A stretch of 64,000 nucleotides of DNA from Sphingopyxis indica (GCF_900188185.1 NZ_FZPA01000005.1:157038-221037); one strand, 5' to 3'; shown: positions 1-8,855, counted from the stretch's first letter. The notes: a model not told the origin generated them from the letters alone. Numbers and translations: made by a program.

Positions 1-110
1 CTATCGGCGGCCGCACAAGGCTGAACTTCACTGAACTTTGAAACGACGGCGCGGACCCAGCCCGCGATTACCATAGACGGCGATGGCAACTGGCCACCCC
101 ATAGCCGCCG

Positions 111-1001
111 TCACGCCCGCGGATGGGCATTCCGATAGATGTCGAGCAAATGCGCCGCGTCGACCGCGGTATAAACCTGCGTCGAGGCAAGGCTCGCGTG
201 ACCGAGCAGTTCCTGCAGGCTCCGGAGGTCGGCGCCCCCCGCGAGCAGATGCGTCGCAAAGCTGTGCCGCAGCGCGTGCGGCGTCGTGCGTTCGGGCAAT
301 CCCAGCGCGCGGCGCGCCGACCGCACGCTCGCACGCACCACGCCGGGCTGGAGCGGCCCGCCGCGCGCGCCGAGGAACAGCGGGCTGTCTTTCGCGATCG
401 GCCAGGGGCAGGCCGCGACATAGCGCTCCACCGCCGCCGCGACCGCGGGCAGGATCGGCACGATCCGGGTCTTGGCGCGCTTGCCCGTGACGCGCAGCGT
501 CTCGCCGAGCGGCAGCGCCGCGCCGGTCAGCGACAGTGCTTCGCCGATGCGCAGCCCCGCGCCATAGAGCAAAAGCAGCAGCGCGAAGTCGCGCGCGCCG
601 ACCCAGCCCTCGCGCGCATTGTCCTCGACATCCTGCGCAAGCTGCATCGCCTCGTGCGGCGCGACGGGGCGCGGCAGCCCCTTTTTGACGCGCGGCCCGC
701 GCATCTGCGGCACGGCGGCGTTCGACCCGCCGACGAAGCGCAGAAAGCTGCGCAGCGCCGACAATTCGCGCGCCGCCGACGCATTGCCCAGCCCCTCGCC
801 GCGGCGCGCCGCAAGGTAAGCACGCAAATCATTAGGGGTCAGCGCCCTCAGCATCGCGCCATCGACCGCGCCGCCCTGATGCCGCGACAGAAAGGCGCAA
901 AACCGCTCCGCCGTTGCGACATAGGCGCGGCGCGTGTGATCGGACCGGCGCTTTTCGTTCGCCAGATGCGCGTCCCATTCGCGGATCAAGTCCAAAGCCA
1001 C
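111..1001 (-). CDS. xerC: Tyrosine recombinase XerC
   Basis: Site-specific recombinase that, with XerD, resolves chromosome dimers at dif during division. The N-terminal SAM-like DNA-binding domain fills about residues 1-95 and the catalytic domain the rest. Visible active-site signatures are the first Arg in GAGLRIGEAL (about residue 150), HALRHSFATHLL with the H-x-x-R pair, and the nucleophile Tyr in STQVYTAVD near the C-terminus. The frame stays open upstream to an ATG at 1049, but those extra codons are read out of a repeat arm (1021-1041). A GTG at 1001 preceded by a purine-rich AAGGGAAGG gives 296 residues, the usual XerC length, so I use it. Family identity is secure; the start is inferred. 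Confidence 0.93.
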   Translation of the reverse strand: MALDLIREWDAHLANEKRRSDHTRRAYVATAERFCAFLSRHQGGAVDGAMLRALTPNDLRAYLAARRGEGLGNASAARELSALRSFLRFVGGSNAAVPQMRGPRVKKGLPRPVAPHEAMQLAQDVEDNAREGWVGARDFALLLLLYGAGLRIGEALSLTGAALPLGETLRVTGKRAKTRIVPILPAVAAAVERYVAACPWPIAKDSPLFLGARGGPLQPGVVRASVRSARRALGLPERTTPHALRHSFATHLLAGGADLRSLQELLGHASLASTQVYTAVDAAHLLDIYRNAHPRA

Positions 1002-1020
1002 CCTTGCCCTTCCCTTTCCG

Positions 1021-1096
1021 TTCGTGTCGAGCGAAGTCGAGACACCCATCGGGCCGGCGTAAAGCTGAGGGGCACCTCGACTTCGCTCGATGCGAA
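1021..1096. repeat. Inverted repeat between xerC and hemW
   Basis: Arms around TCGAGCGAAGTCGAG (1021-1041) and CTCGACTTCGCTCGA (1076-1096) face each other across about 35 bases. A related arm sequence recurs near 19200. It belongs to the REP-like repeats scattered through the window and lies just upstream of the preferred xerC start, so it is probably transcribed in the hemW-xerC message. Confidence 0.75.
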
Positions 1097-1110
1097 CGGG
1101 TCTGGGGAGA

Positions 1111-2256
1111 CTAGTGGGTTTTCACCACCTCCGAAAGGATCGAGTCGAGCAACAATATCCCCGCGTCGGTGACCGCCAACCGGTCGCGCTCCTGCACCAT
1201 CAGCCCCTGCACCGCCAACCGCGCTACCGCACCCGCATCGACGAAATCCTCGCGCGCCAGCCCGCTCCGCGCCTCGACGCGGCTCAGGTCGACGCCCTCG
1301 GTCAGCCGCAGCCCCATCAGCATCGCCTCGGTCGCACGCTCCTGCGGCGGCAAGTCGGCCTCGACCTTCAGTCCTTGCCCGTTGCGCACGACCGCGGAGA
1401 GAAAATTTTCGGGCTTCTTGTGCCGCTCGGTCGCCTGCGTGAGCCGCCGCCCGTGCGCACCGGGGCCAATGCCGGCATAGTCGCCATAGCGCCAATAGGT
1501 CAGATTGTGCCGGCTCTCCTCGCCGGGGCGCGCATGGTTCGATACCTCGTAGCGCGGCAGGCCCGCCGCGCGCGTCAGCGCCTGCGTCGCGTCGAACAGG
1601 TCGGCGGCGGCGTCGCCGTCGGGAATGGTCAGCGCGCCCTTCGCCGCGAGCGTGGCGAAGCGCGTCCCCGGCTCGATCGTCAACTGATAGAGCGACAGGT
1701 GCCCGGTCCCGAACGCCAGCGCCTCGGCCAGTTCGGCCTCCCACGCGCCCACCGGCTGCCCCGGCCGGGCATAGATCAAATCGAAGCTCACGCGCGCGAA
1801 ATGCGCCTGCGCCGCCGCGATCGCGCGCCGCGCCTCGTCGTCGCTATGCGCGCGGCCCAGAAAGCCGAGTGCCTCGGCATCGAAGCTCTGCACGCCGATC
1901 GACACGCGGTTGACGCCCGCCGATGCGAGCGCCGCGAAATTCGCGACCTCGACCGAATTGGGGTTCGCCTCGAGCGTGATTTCACAGTCCTCGGCCAGTC
2001 CCCAAAGCGCATCGGCCTCGGTAATCACCGCCGCCACCGTCGCGGGCGGCATCAGGCTCGGCGTGCCGCCGCCGAAGAAGATCGACGACACGGCCCGCCC
2101 CGGCAACTGCGCCGCCTCGTGCCGCAAGTCGGCGAGCAGCGCTTCGCGCCACGCCGCCTGATCGACGCTCTCGCGCACATGGCTGTTAAAGTCGCAATAG
2201 GGGCATTTCGACACGCAGAACGGCCAATGGACATAAAGGGCGAGCGGTTCGGCCAT
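1111..2256 (-). CDS. hemW: HemW, radical SAM heme chaperone
   Basis: Radical SAM protein of the HemN-like group; HemW homologues bind heme and deliver it to apoproteins rather than oxidising coproporphyrinogen. The [4Fe-4S] motif CVSKCPYC has Cys14, Cys18 and Cys21, followed by the DFNSH stretch typical of HemW. The HNLTYW motif near residue 230, diagnostic of HemW versus HemN, is present, as is GIGPGAHG. At 381 residues it has normal length. It lies downstream of rdgB and rph, the usual alphaproteobacterial order, but here a plus-strand gene separates it from rdgB, so it must have its own promoter in 2257-2324. Older annotations would call it an oxygen-independent coproporphyrinogen III oxidase. 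Confidence 0.93.
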   Translation of the reverse strand: MAEPLALYVHWPFCVSKCPYCDFNSHVRESVDQAAWREALLADLRHEAAQLPGRAVSSIFFGGGTPSLMPPATVAAVITEADALWGLAEDCEITLEANPNSVEVANFAALASAGVNRVSIGVQSFDAEALGFLGRAHSDDEARRAIAAAQAHFARVSFDLIYARPGQPVGAWEAELAEALAFGTGHLSLYQLTIEPGTRFATLAAKGALTIPDGDAAADLFDATQALTRAAGLPRYEVSNHARPGEESRHNLTYWRYGDYAGIGPGAHGRRLTQATERHKKPENFLSAVVRNGQGLKVEADLPPQERATEAMLMGLRLTEGVDLSRVEARSGLAREDFVDAGAVARLAVQGLMVQERDRLAVTDAGILLLDSILSEVVKTH

Positions 2257-2324
2257 GCGCAGCCCTATAGCGACTTTGCGGGCAAAGTCAGCGGGCGCGC
2301 TTGACGGCTCCCTCTGTCTTAGGC

Positions 2325-3242
2325 ATGCAATACAGCATGAAGTGCGCCGCCGTCGGTCTTGTTGCCTTGCTTGGCGGGTCGTTCGTCGCTCCGTCGACGA
2401 TGGCCGCGGAGCAGGGGGCGCCGACCTGCCTGCCCATCGAAGCCGGCGACGACGGCACGCCGATCATCCGCGCGAACATCAATGGAGCCGGCCCTTTCGC
2501 CTTCGTGCTCGACACCGCCGCCAGCGGGACGACGATCGATCCCGCGCGCGCCGACGCGCTGGCGCTGCCATACGATCCCGAAAGCGACGAAGCGCAGGGC
2601 CTGGGCGGCGCGATCACCGTCTCCTTCCGCCGGGTCGCCGCGTTCGAGGCCGGCCCCGTCCGCCTGCGCGGCATCGTCGTTCCGTCGTTGCCCGCCCCCG
2701 ATTTCGACAGCCACGACGTCGCGGGCCTCGCGGGCGTCGATCTGTTCGAGAAGCGGCTCGCCGTCTGGTCGCCCGGCGGGCGCTGCGTCGATTTGAAAAG
2801 CAGCGGATCGGCGCTTCCCGGCGACGGATGGCGGGCGGTCGACGCCCGCTGGCTTCGGCCGTGGAAAATCATGCTGCCGATGCGGATCGGCGGCGTATCG
2901 GGGTGGGCTCTACTCGACACCGGCGCGCAATATACGACACTGAACCCTGCTTTCGCCGAACGGATCGGACTGACAGGCGCGGCGGTGCAGCCGGGCGGGT
3001 CGATCGCGGGTATCGACGGACGCGACCTGCCGCTCGGCGAAGGCGAGGTTCGCAATGTCGCGATCGGGCCATGGCATTGGAACAAGCGCCGCATTCGCGT
3101 CGGCGCGCTGCCGGTCTTCGGCCGTCTCGACGCCGCGGGCAACCATCTCGCCATCCTCGGCATTGATTGGCTGGCCGCCGAGGGCTTCGCGATCGACTAT
3201 GGCCGTCAATCGCTGTGGCTGCGCGCCCGGCCCGCGCGCTGA
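2325..3242 (+). CDS. Retropepsin-like aspartyl protease family protein, exported
   Basis: Encodes a roughly 305-residue protein with an N-terminal signal peptide (MKCAAVGLVALLGGSF, cleavage probably after TMAA). It has two aspartyl protease-like half sites: FVLDTAASGTTI (about residue 60) and ALLDTGAQYTTL (about residue 195), so the two lobes sit in one chain as in pepsin-type or tandem retropepsin-like periplasmic proteins. In the first lobe the usual DTG is DTA, so catalysis is not certain. The start could be ATG 2325 or ATG 2337; neither has a strong ribosome-binding site. The gene is divergent from hemW and convergent with rdgB (4-bp gap), an intrusion into an otherwise conserved minus-strand block. 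Confidence 0.78.
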   Translation: MQYSMKCAAVGLVALLGGSFVAPSTMAAEQGAPTCLPIEAGDDGTPIIRANINGAGPFAFVLDTAASGTTIDPARADALALPYDPESDEAQGLGGAITVSFRRVAAFEAGPVRLRGIVVPSLPAPDFDSHDVAGLAGVDLFEKRLAVWSPGGRCVDLKSSGSALPGDGWRAVDARWLRPWKIMLPMRIGGVSGWALLDTGAQYTTLNPAFAERIGLTGAAVQPGGSIAGIDGRDLPLGEGEVRNVAIGPWHWNKRRIRVGALPVFGRLDAAGNHLAILGIDWLAAEGFAIDYGRQSLWLRARPAR

Positions 3243-3246
3243 CGCG

Positions 3247-3876
3247 TCAAAACACCCCCGCCACCAGCTTGGCAAAGGCATCGGCGCGGTGGCTGATCGC
3301 ATGTTTTTCGGCCGGGTCGATTTCGGCGAAGGTCTGCGCCCTTCCCGCAGGCACGAACACCGGATCATAACCGAAGCCCAGCGTGCCGCGCGGCGGCCAG
3401 GTCAGGCTGCCCGACGCGCGCCCCTCGAAAACCTCGGTATGGCCGTCGGGCCAGGCAAGCGCGAGGGTGCAGACGAAGGCGGCGCTGCGATCGACGTCCG
3501 GCCCTTGCGCGGCGAGCAGCCCCTCGACCTTGCCCATCGCCATATACCAGTCGCGGCCCTTTTCCCCCTCGAACCACTGCCGTTCGGCCCAGTCGGCGGT
3601 ATAGACCCCCGGCCGCCCGCCGAGCGCCGCGACCTCGAGCCCGCTGTCGTCGGCGAGCGCGGGAAGGCCCGCCGCCGACGCGCTCGCGTGCGCCTTGAGC
3701 AGAGCATTCTCGCGGAACGTCGTCCCCGTCTCCTCGGGCTCGGGCAGGCCGAGATCGCCCGCCGACACCGGCTCGATCCCATAGGGTTCGAGCAGCGCCC
3801 GAATCTCGCGCACTTTGCCCGCATTGTGACTCGCGATGACGAGCCGCCCGGGGGCGAGTTTGCGAAAGGCCGTCAC
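3247..3876 (-). CDS. rdgB: Non-canonical purine NTP pyrophosphatase RdgB/HAM1
   Basis: Hydrolyses ITP, dITP and XTP to monophosphates, cleaning the nucleotide pool. The signature SHNAGK near the N-terminus, [21 protein letters not shown] and GFGYDPVF are all visible. The open frame extends upstream to 3993, but the GTG at 3876 overlaps the stop of the preceding gene as GTGA and gives 209 residues, matching the family, so this start is chosen. The overlap implies translational coupling with the small membrane protein upstream (3873-4319). The usual rph-rdgB-hemW order is kept with insertions. Confidence 0.93.
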   Translation of the reverse strand: MTAFRKLAPGRLVIASHNAGKVREIRALLEPYGIEPVSAGDLGLPEPEETGTTFRENALLKAHASASAAGLPALADDSGLEVAALGGRPGVYTADWAERQWFEGEKGRDWYMAMGKVEGLLAAQGPDVDRSAAFVCTLALAWPDGHTEVFEGRASGSLTWPPRGTLGFGYDPVFVPAGRAQTFAEIDPAEKHAISHRADAFAKLVAGVF

Positions 3877-4319
3877 AACAACTCCTCGATCCATTCGGAC
3901 AGGCTGATCAGCATGTCCCGTCGCAGCCGCGCCTGACGGTCGGCATATTGGTTGCGCAGCAGCACGCCGAACGACACCGCGCTGACGGCCCATGAAAATG
4001 GGACGCTGACAAAGGCGGCCAACCCCAAGCCGACATCGACGCGGCCGCGCCAGCGCGACTTTCGCTGGTCCTGACGCAATGCGCGCGCATAGTCGCGAAA
4101 CAGGACAAGAAGGTCGTTCCGTTCGTGTGGCAACAGTGCAGCAACCGGCGGAATGCGCGAAAAATAGCGCGGCGCCCGCTCGAAAAAGGCATCAATGCTC
4201 CATGCATTTCGGGCCGGCAGCAAAGGGACGAGCGCGAGCCAGTGGCGCCATTCTTCGTCGCCCACGGGATATTGCCGAAGCCGAATATCCGGCATGTCAG
4301 TCGGAATGCAGCCGTGCAT
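3873..4319 (-). CDS. Hypothetical membrane protein between rph and rdgB
   Basis: A 148-residue product that I do not recognise. The first half is soluble and rich in aromatic and basic residues. A hydrophobic stretch [17 protein letters not shown] through SAVSFGVLL (about residues 93-122) suggests one or two membrane segments, followed by a basic then acidic tail ending WIEELL. The start at 4319 has an ACAGGA ribosome-binding site and overlaps the upstream gene by 23 bases; an alternative ATG at 4295 lies one base after that gene's stop. Either way it is cotranscribed with its upstream neighbour and coupled to rdgB. Confidence 0.6.
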   Translation of the reverse strand: MHGCIPTDMPDIRLRQYPVGDEEWRHWLALVPLLPARNAWSIDAFFERAPRYFSRIPPVAALLPHERNDLLVLFRDYARALRQDQRKSRWRGRVDVGLGLAAFVSVPFSWAVSAVSFGVLLRNQYADRQARLRRDMLISLSEWIEELL

Positions 4320-4650
4320 TTATCCTGTCGTCGAGCGCGATAAAGCGCTCTTCGATCAGGTCCATTTCGCGCTCGCGGCGTATGACCGAGCGACTGACCC
4401 ACAGATAGACCAGGCCCGAAAAAATGAAGGCCGCAATCTCGATCGGCTTGCTCACGTCGAGCGTCAGGCCCGGCACATAGTGGAACACCGCAAACAACAG
4501 CGCCCCTCCCACGGCGATTGCCATTGCCCACTGCGCCAGATGCACGAAACCTTCCGACAAGGCGGCCGCGCTCTCGGCCGCCTCGCGCCGCGCCGCGGTG
4601 GCTGCGATTTCCCGCAGCACTTCCATATCGACATGACGCAGATCGCTCAT
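4297..4650 (-). CDS. Hypothetical two-helix membrane protein
   Basis: A 117-residue protein with an alanine/glutamate-rich amphipathic N-terminus (about 1-38), two hydrophobic segments (about 40-62, AMAIAVGGALLFAVF, and about 73-91, IEIAAFIFSGLVYLWV), and a charged C-terminal helix with RREREMDLIEE that could be a coiled coil. No family recognised. It lies 38 bases downstream of rph and overlaps the next gene, so rph, this gene, its neighbour and rdgB form one transcription unit. The pairing of two small membrane proteins suggests they work together, but the function is unknown. Confidence 0.6.
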   Translation of the reverse strand: MSDLRHVDMEVLREIAATAARREAAESAAALSEGFVHLAQWAMAIAVGGALLFAVFHYVPGLTLDVSKPIEIAAFIFSGLVYLWVSRSVIRREREMDLIEERFIALDDRINARLHSD

Positions 4651-4688
4651 GGTCCTCAGGATAGTCCCTTTGCGGCCCGATGGAAAGC

Positions 4689-5405
4689 CTATCGCCCCAC
4701 CGCCTTCGCCTGCGCCGCGAAAATCTCACCGCAGCCGATGCGCGCGAGGCGGAGCAGGCGCAAGAGGCCTTCCTCGTCGTAGGTCGCGCCCTCGGCGCTC
4801 GCCTGCACCTCGACGATCCGGCCCTTGCCGGTCAGCACGAAATTGCCGTCGGCCTCCGCGACCGAATCCTCGTCATAATCGAGGTCGAGCACCGCGGTGC
4901 CCTGATAATTGCCGCACGAGATCGCCGCGACCTGGTCGGCGATCGGATCTTCGGCGATCGCCTTCGCTTCCAGCAACTTGTCGACCGCGAGCCGCAGCGC
5001 GACCCACGCGCCCGAAATCGAGGCAGTGCGCGTGCCGCCGTCGGCCTGAATCACGTCGCAGTCGATCAATATCTGCCGCTCGCTGAGCTTTTCCATGTCG
5101 ACGACGGCGCGCAAGGACCGGCCGATCAGCCGCTGGATTTCCTGCGTGCGCCCCGACTGCTTGCCGCGCGCCGCCTCGCGGCTGCCGCGCGTGTGCGTCG
5201 CGCGGGGCAACATGCCATATTCGGCGGTCACCCAGCCCTGCCCCTTGCCGCGCAGGAAGGGCGGCACCTTTTCCTCGACGCTCGCGGTCACCAGCACCTT
5301 GGTGTTGCCGAAGCCGACGAGCACGCTGCCCTCGGCGTGCATGGTGAAGTTGGTTTCGATGGCGATGGGGCGCATCTGGTCGGGCGCGCGGCCGGAGGGT
5401 CGCAT
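4689..5405 (-). CDS. rph: Ribonuclease PH
   Basis: Phosphorolytic 3'-5' exoribonuclease that trims tRNA 3' ends. The 238-residue product has the RNase PH fold throughout: N-terminal [14 protein letters not shown], the [13 protein letters not shown] strand-loop, [19 protein letters not shown] with phosphate-binding residues, [18 protein letters not shown], and [16 protein letters not shown] with conserved acidic residues. It heads the minus-strand cluster leading to rdgB and is divergent from hrcA, with a REP-like palindrome between them. Confidence 0.95.
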   Translation of the reverse strand: MRPSGRAPDQMRPIAIETNFTMHAEGSVLVGFGNTKVLVTASVEEKVPPFLRGKGQGWVTAEYGMLPRATHTRGSREAARGKQSGRTQEIQRLIGRSLRAVVDMEKLSERQILIDCDVIQADGGTRTASISGAWVALRLAVDKLLEAKAIAEDPIADQVAAISCGNYQGTAVLDLDYDEDSVAEADGNFVLTGKGRIVEVQASAEGATYDEEGLLRLLRLARIGCGEIFAAQAKAVGR

Positions 5406-5491
5406 GGGGATCCTTTCGATTGAAGATTGCCGCGGCTCTTAGGCGTGCGCCGTCAATCGCTCAACCGCATCTTGAAGAAATCCAGGATTTT

Positions 5492-5568
5492 CGTCATTGC
5501 GAGCGAAGCGAAGCAATCCAGAGCGGTTTACGCACACTCTGGATTGCTTCGCTTCGCTCGCAATGACG
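5492..5568. repeat. REP-like palindrome, family A (GCGAAGCAATCC type)
   Basis: A near-perfect inverted repeat with arms reading CATTGCGAGCGAAGCGAAGC and its complement, tipped by AATCCAGAG/CTCTGGATT and a short loop. It lies between rph and hrcA. Copies of the same family are at 22013-22088, 44235-44316 and 49551-49653, always intergenic. Confidence 0.88.
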
Positions 5569-5681
5569 GGGTAAACTATGCGAAAGGTCGGCACGCACGA
5601 CGTCTTCGCGGCGTCGTGGCTTCGTGCGAGCCTATTCCAGCGATGCTTGCCCCATCCCCCCGCCATCCCTAAATCCATGCT

Positions 5682-6725
5682 ATGACGACCCCGCCGATCA
5701 CCGAACTGACGACGCGCGCGCGCGACGTGTTCCGGCTCGTCGTCGATGCCTATCTCGAAACCGGCCATCCGGTCGGGTCGCGCACCCTGTCGAAGCTCGC
5801 CACGCTCAACCTGTCGCCCGCGTCGATCCGCAACGTCATGCAGGATCTGGAAGAACTCGGCCTTCTCGCGAGTCCGCATACCAGCGCCGGGCGGCTGCCC
5901 ACCGAACAGGGGCTGCGCCTGTTCGTCGACGGCATGATGCAGGTCGCCGAACCGTCGGCAGAGGATCGCGCGCAGATCGAGGCGAGCCTGGCCGACGGCG
6001 GCCCGATCGAAAGCGCACTCGCGCAGGCGACCTCGGCGCTCTCGGGCCTCTCGGCCTGCGCCGGGCTCGTCCTCGTGCCGAAGCACGAGCGCGTGCTCAA
6101 ACAGCTCGCCTTCGTGCCGATGTCGGACGCCCAGGCGCTCGTCATCCTCGTCGCCGGCGACGGCACGGTCGAAAATCGCGTCATCGACATTCCCGCCGGC
6201 GTCACCCCGTCGGCGCTGGTCGAGGCGGGCAATTACATCTCGTCGATGCTCGGCGGCCTGACGCTCGCCGAGGCTCAGGCGCGCGTGCGGCGCGAGATCG
6301 AGGCCGAGCGCATCGCGATCGACCGCGCCGCGCAGGACCTCGTTTCGCGCGGCCTCGCGCTCTGGTCGACCGACGGCGCCGACCGCCCGGTGCTGATCGT
6401 GCGCGGGCAGGCGAACCTGCTCGACGACAGCGCGGTCGGCGACCTCGACCGCGTCCGCCTTCTCCTCGACGAGCTCGAAACCAAGCAGGACATCGCACAA
6501 TTGCTCGACAGCGCGCGCGAAGGCAGCGCGACGCGCATTTTCATCGGGTCGGAGAATAAGCTCTTCTCGCTGTCGGGATCGTCGGTTATCGCCGCGCCCT
6601 ATCATGGCAGCGACGGCCGCGTGGTCGGCGTGGTCGGGGTGATTGGCCCGACGCGCTTGAACTATGCGCGCATCGTTCCCATGGTGGATTTCACCGCACA
6701 ATCGCTTTCAAGACTGATACGATAG
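5682..6725 (+). CDS. hrcA: Heat-inducible transcription repressor HrcA
   Basis: Repressor of class I heat-shock genes that binds CIRCE and is stabilised by GroEL. The 347-residue product has the N-terminal winged helix (RDVFRLVVDAYLETGHPVGS, about 14-33; LSPASIRNVMQDLEELGLL, about 45-63), the GRLPTEQGLR segment after it, and the GAF-like core with the ILDD-type insertion. The C-terminal block VVGVVGVIGPTRLNYARIVP is the family signature. I see no CIRCE upstream of it, so regulation here is probably by a heat-shock sigma factor or constitutive. grpE follows after 4 bases. Confidence 0.95.
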   Translation: MTTPPITELTTRARDVFRLVVDAYLETGHPVGSRTLSKLATLNLSPASIRNVMQDLEELGLLASPHTSAGRLPTEQGLRLFVDGMMQVAEPSAEDRAQIEASLADGGPIESALAQATSALSGLSACAGLVLVPKHERVLKQLAFVPMSDAQALVILVAGDGTVENRVIDIPAGVTPSALVEAGNYISSMLGGLTLAEAQARVRREIEAERIAIDRAAQDLVSRGLALWSTDGADRPVLIVRGQANLLDDSAVGDLDRVRLLLDELETKQDIAQLLDSAREGSATRIFIGSENKLFSLSGSSVIAAPYHGSDGRVVGVVGVIGPTRLNYARIVPMVDFTAQSLSRLIR

Positions 6726-6729
6726 GCCC

Positions 6730-7299
6730 ATGACTGACATCGAAAACGAGACCCCCGTCGACAACGGCACGCCCCCCGAAGCCGAAGCGCCCGAAACCGA
6801 AGGCGAGACCGCGACCGTCGAAGCGGCGCCCCAGGACGAGGCGGCCAGGCTCGCCGAGCAGCTCGCCGCGGTGCAGCAGGACCTGCTCTATGCGCGCGCC
6901 GAGACGCAGAATGTCCGCCGCCGCGCCGAAAAGGAGGTCGCCGACGCGCACGCCTATGCCGCGACCAAATTCGCGCGCGACATCCTCTCGGTCGCCGACA
7001 ATCTGGGCCGCGCGCTCGCCTCGCTCAGCGAGGAGCAGCGCGCCGACGAGGCGATCAAGCCGCTGCTCACCGGGCTCGAGGCCACCGAGCGCGAACTGAT
7101 GAGCGTGTTCGAACGCCACGGCATCACCCGCATCGCCGCGGTCGGCCTGCCGCTCGACCCGAACCAGCACCAGGCGATGCTCGAAATCCCGAGCGAAAAG
7201 GACCCCGGCACGATCGTGCAGGAAATGCAGGCCGGCTATATGATGAAGGACCGTCTGCTGCGCCCCGCGATGGTGGGGGTCGCCAAGAAGGCGGAGTAG
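6730..7299 (+). CDS. grpE: GrpE nucleotide exchange factor
   Basis: Cochaperone that releases ADP from DnaK. The 189-residue protein begins with an acidic, disordered 35-residue tail, followed by the long dimerising helix (about 38-90, LAEQLAAVQQDLLYARAETQ) and the beta-wing that inserts into DnaK, with DPNQHQAMLEIPS and GTIVQEMQAGYMMKDRLLRPAMV matching the family C-terminal signature. It starts 4 bases after hrcA stops, forming a compact operon. dnaK-dnaJ are not in this window. Confidence 0.95.
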   Translation: MTDIENETPVDNGTPPEAEAPETEGETATVEAAPQDEAARLAEQLAAVQQDLLYARAETQNVRRRAEKEVADAHAYAATKFARDILSVADNLGRALASLSEEQRADEAIKPLLTGLEATERELMSVFERHGITRIAAVGLPLDPNQHQAMLEIPSEKDPGTIVQEMQAGYMMKDRLLRPAMVGVAKKAE

Positions 7300-7318
7300 G
7301 ACGCGCCGCAACGATTAG

Positions 7319-7404
7319 GTGTATCCCCGCGAAGGCGGGGATCCATCTCCCGATGGCGGGATTCCGAAGCGACCGGCGATGGGTCCCCGCCTTCGCGGGG
7401 ACAC
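7319..7404. repeat. REP-like inverted repeat, family B (CCCCGCGAAGGCGGGG type)
   Basis: Arms GTGTATCCCCGCGAAGG and its near complement ending CGGGGACAC enclose a central GATGG-containing loop. Each arm is itself a hairpin. The same family occurs at 32583-32727 and 42849-42942. It lies in the gap between the convergent genes grpE and def and could serve as a bidirectional transcription stop or RNA end. Confidence 0.85.
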
Positions 7405-7420
7405 ATGCAATTTCAATGTC

Positions 7421-7532
7421 GGCTTAGAGTGCGTTCGATTTTGATAGAATCAAAACCGGCACTCTAGATACCTGTTTTGCCGTGATTTCCGAGCCGTGAA
7501 ATGTTCCATTTCACTCGAAATCACTCTAAGCC
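7421..7532. repeat. 112-bp element with GGCTTAGAGTG terminal inverted repeats
   Basis: Outer arms GGCTTAGAGTG (7421-7431) and CACTCTAAGCC (7522-7532) are perfect complements. Inside lies a second dyad TTTTGATAGAATCAAAA (7439-7455). The right arm contains the TAG stop codon of def, so the end of that reading frame is element sequence. AT content inside is well above the neighbourhood. It looks like a small non-autonomous repeat or a structured convergent terminator. Confidence 0.6.
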
Positions 7533-8059
7533 GCCTTGCGCAGCTTCGCGAGCTTCTTCAGCACCATGTCGCGCTTCAGCCGCGACAGATGGTCGATGAA
7601 GAGTATGCCCTCCAGATGGTCGTGCTCGTGCTGGATGCACGTCGCCATCAGCCCGGTCATGCGTTCCTGATGATGCTTGCCGTCCTCGTCCTGCCAATCG
7701 ACCGTGACCTCGGCGGGACGTGATACCTCGGCATATTGTTCGGGGACCGACAGGCAGCCTTCCTGATAGACGCTATGCTCCTCCGAAAAGTCGGAGAAGA
7801 CGGGGTTGATGAACACCCGCGGCTCGCGGATCACGCGCTTGCCCTCGGGGTCCTCGGGATCGCTCTCCTGCAGATCGATCACCAGGATACGTTGCGGCAC
7901 CCCGACCTGGATCGCGGCGAGGCCGATGCCGGGCGCGTCGTACATCGTCTCGAACATGTCGGCGACGAGCCGCTTCAGCTCGGCGTCGAACGTCTCGACG
8001 GGTTTCGAAATGACGCGCAGCCGCGGATCGGGCGTCTCTATGATGGGTAGCAGGGCCAT
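7526..8059 (-). CDS. def: Peptide deformylase
   Basis: Metalloenzyme that removes the formyl group from nascent N-terminal methionine. All three signatures are present: [10 protein letters not shown] (about 45-54), EGCLSVPEQ with the metal-ligand Cys, and [12 protein letters not shown] with two His ligands and the catalytic Glu. The choice is between ATG 8059 ([15 protein letters not shown], 177 residues) and ATG 8068, three codons longer; the former resembles related starts. It is not paired with fmt in an operon as in many bacteria: recR lies between them and fmt points the other way. The last codons and stop come from a repeat arm. Confidence 0.94.
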   Translation of the reverse strand: MALLPIIETPDPRLRVISKPVETFDAELKRLVADMFETMYDAPGIGLAAIQVGVPQRILVIDLQESDPEDPEGKRVIREPRVFINPVFSDFSEEHSVYQEGCLSVPEQYAEVSRPAEVTVDWQDEDGKHHQERMTGLMATCIQHEHDHLEGILFIDHLSRLKRDMVLKKLAKLRKAA

Positions 8060-8113
8060 GGATGCCATTTAGGTATGCACGACCGGGCGGTCAATGATCG
8101 GCGCGATGCAGCC

Positions 8114-8710
8114 TCACCCCACCGGCCGCCGCGCCCGCAGTGCCTGCGCCAGCGTCCCCTCATCCAGATAATCGAGTTCGCCCCCGACCGGCAAACCATG
8201 CGCAAGCTGGGTCAGCCGCACCGGATAGCCCTCAAGCCGCTCGGCGAGGTAATGCGCGGTTGTCTGCCCTTCGAGGGTCGCGTTCATCGCCAGCACCACC
8301 TCGTCGATCCCGCCCGCCGACACGCGCGCGACCAGCGCGTCGATGCTCAGGTCCTGCGGCCGCACGCCTTCGAGCGCCGACAGCCGGCCGCCGAGGACAT
8401 GATATTTACCGGGGAAGAGCCGCGACTTGTCGAGCGCCCACAGGTCCGACACTTCCTCGACGACGCACAAGGACCGCGCGTCGCGGCGCGGGTCGGCGCA
8501 GATCGCGCACGGGTCCTGCGTGTCGACATTGCCGCAGATGCCGCAGGTCACCAGCCGTTCGGACACCGTCTGCAGCGCCGCGAGCAGCGGCGCGAAGGCA
8601 CTCTCGCGTTTCTTCATCAGATGCAGCACCGCACGCCGCGCCGACCGCGGGCCGAGCCCCGGCAGGCGGGCGAGTTGCTGGACGAGCGCTTCGATTTCGG
8701 TGGACGCCAT
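8114..8710 (-). CDS. recR: Recombination protein RecR
   Basis: DNA-binding mediator that with RecO and RecF loads RecA at gaps. The product has a helix-hairpin-helix ([19 protein letters not shown], about 13-31), a four-cysteine zinc finger ([16 protein letters not shown]), and a Toprim domain with [12 protein letters not shown] and the C-terminal [16 protein letters not shown] motif. The frame runs upstream to 8773, but ATG 8710 ([13 protein letters not shown]) gives 198 residues, the standard length. The usual neighbours dnaX and ybaB are absent; it lies upstream of def on the same strand and divergent from fmt. Confidence 0.94.
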   Translation of the reverse strand: MASTEIEALVQQLARLPGLGPRSARRAVLHLMKKRESAFAPLLAALQTVSERLVTCGICGNVDTQDPCAICADPRRDARSLCVVEEVSDLWALDKSRLFPGKYHVLGGRLSALEGVRPQDLSIDALVARVSAGGIDEVVLAMNATLEGQTTAHYLAERLEGYPVRLTQLAHGLPVGGELDYLDEGTLAQALRARRPVG

Positions 8711-8767
8711 GGCGGGGTGGTAGTGACCTCCGCCCTCGCCCGCAATATCCCTTCCCTGCAACTTCCT

Positions 8768-8855
8768 CGTCACCCCGGCCCTTCGACAAGCTCAGGAGAT
8801 CCGGGGTCCATGACAGCGGCGCCGCAATGGATGCCGGATCAAGTCCGGCATGACG
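8768..8855. repeat. REP-like repeats between recR and fmt (families C and D)
   Basis: A composite: CGTCACCCCGG at the left, a CCCTTCGACAAGCTCAGG block (family D) and, at the right, ATGCCGGATCAAGTCCGGCAT (family C), whose two halves form a hairpin. It occupies most of the divergent recR/fmt gap, so promoters for both genes must flank or include it. Confidence 0.75.

Noticed and set aside
1..110. Partial gene at the left edge
   Set aside because: Short frames on both strands, none with a recognisable end of a protein; too little sequence to judge.
5569..5681. CIRCE (TTAGCACTC-N9-GAGTGCTAA) in front of hrcA
   Set aside because: No such inverted repeat upstream of hrcA; the TTAGAGTG/CACTCTAA arms at 7421-7532 are too far apart and different in sequence.
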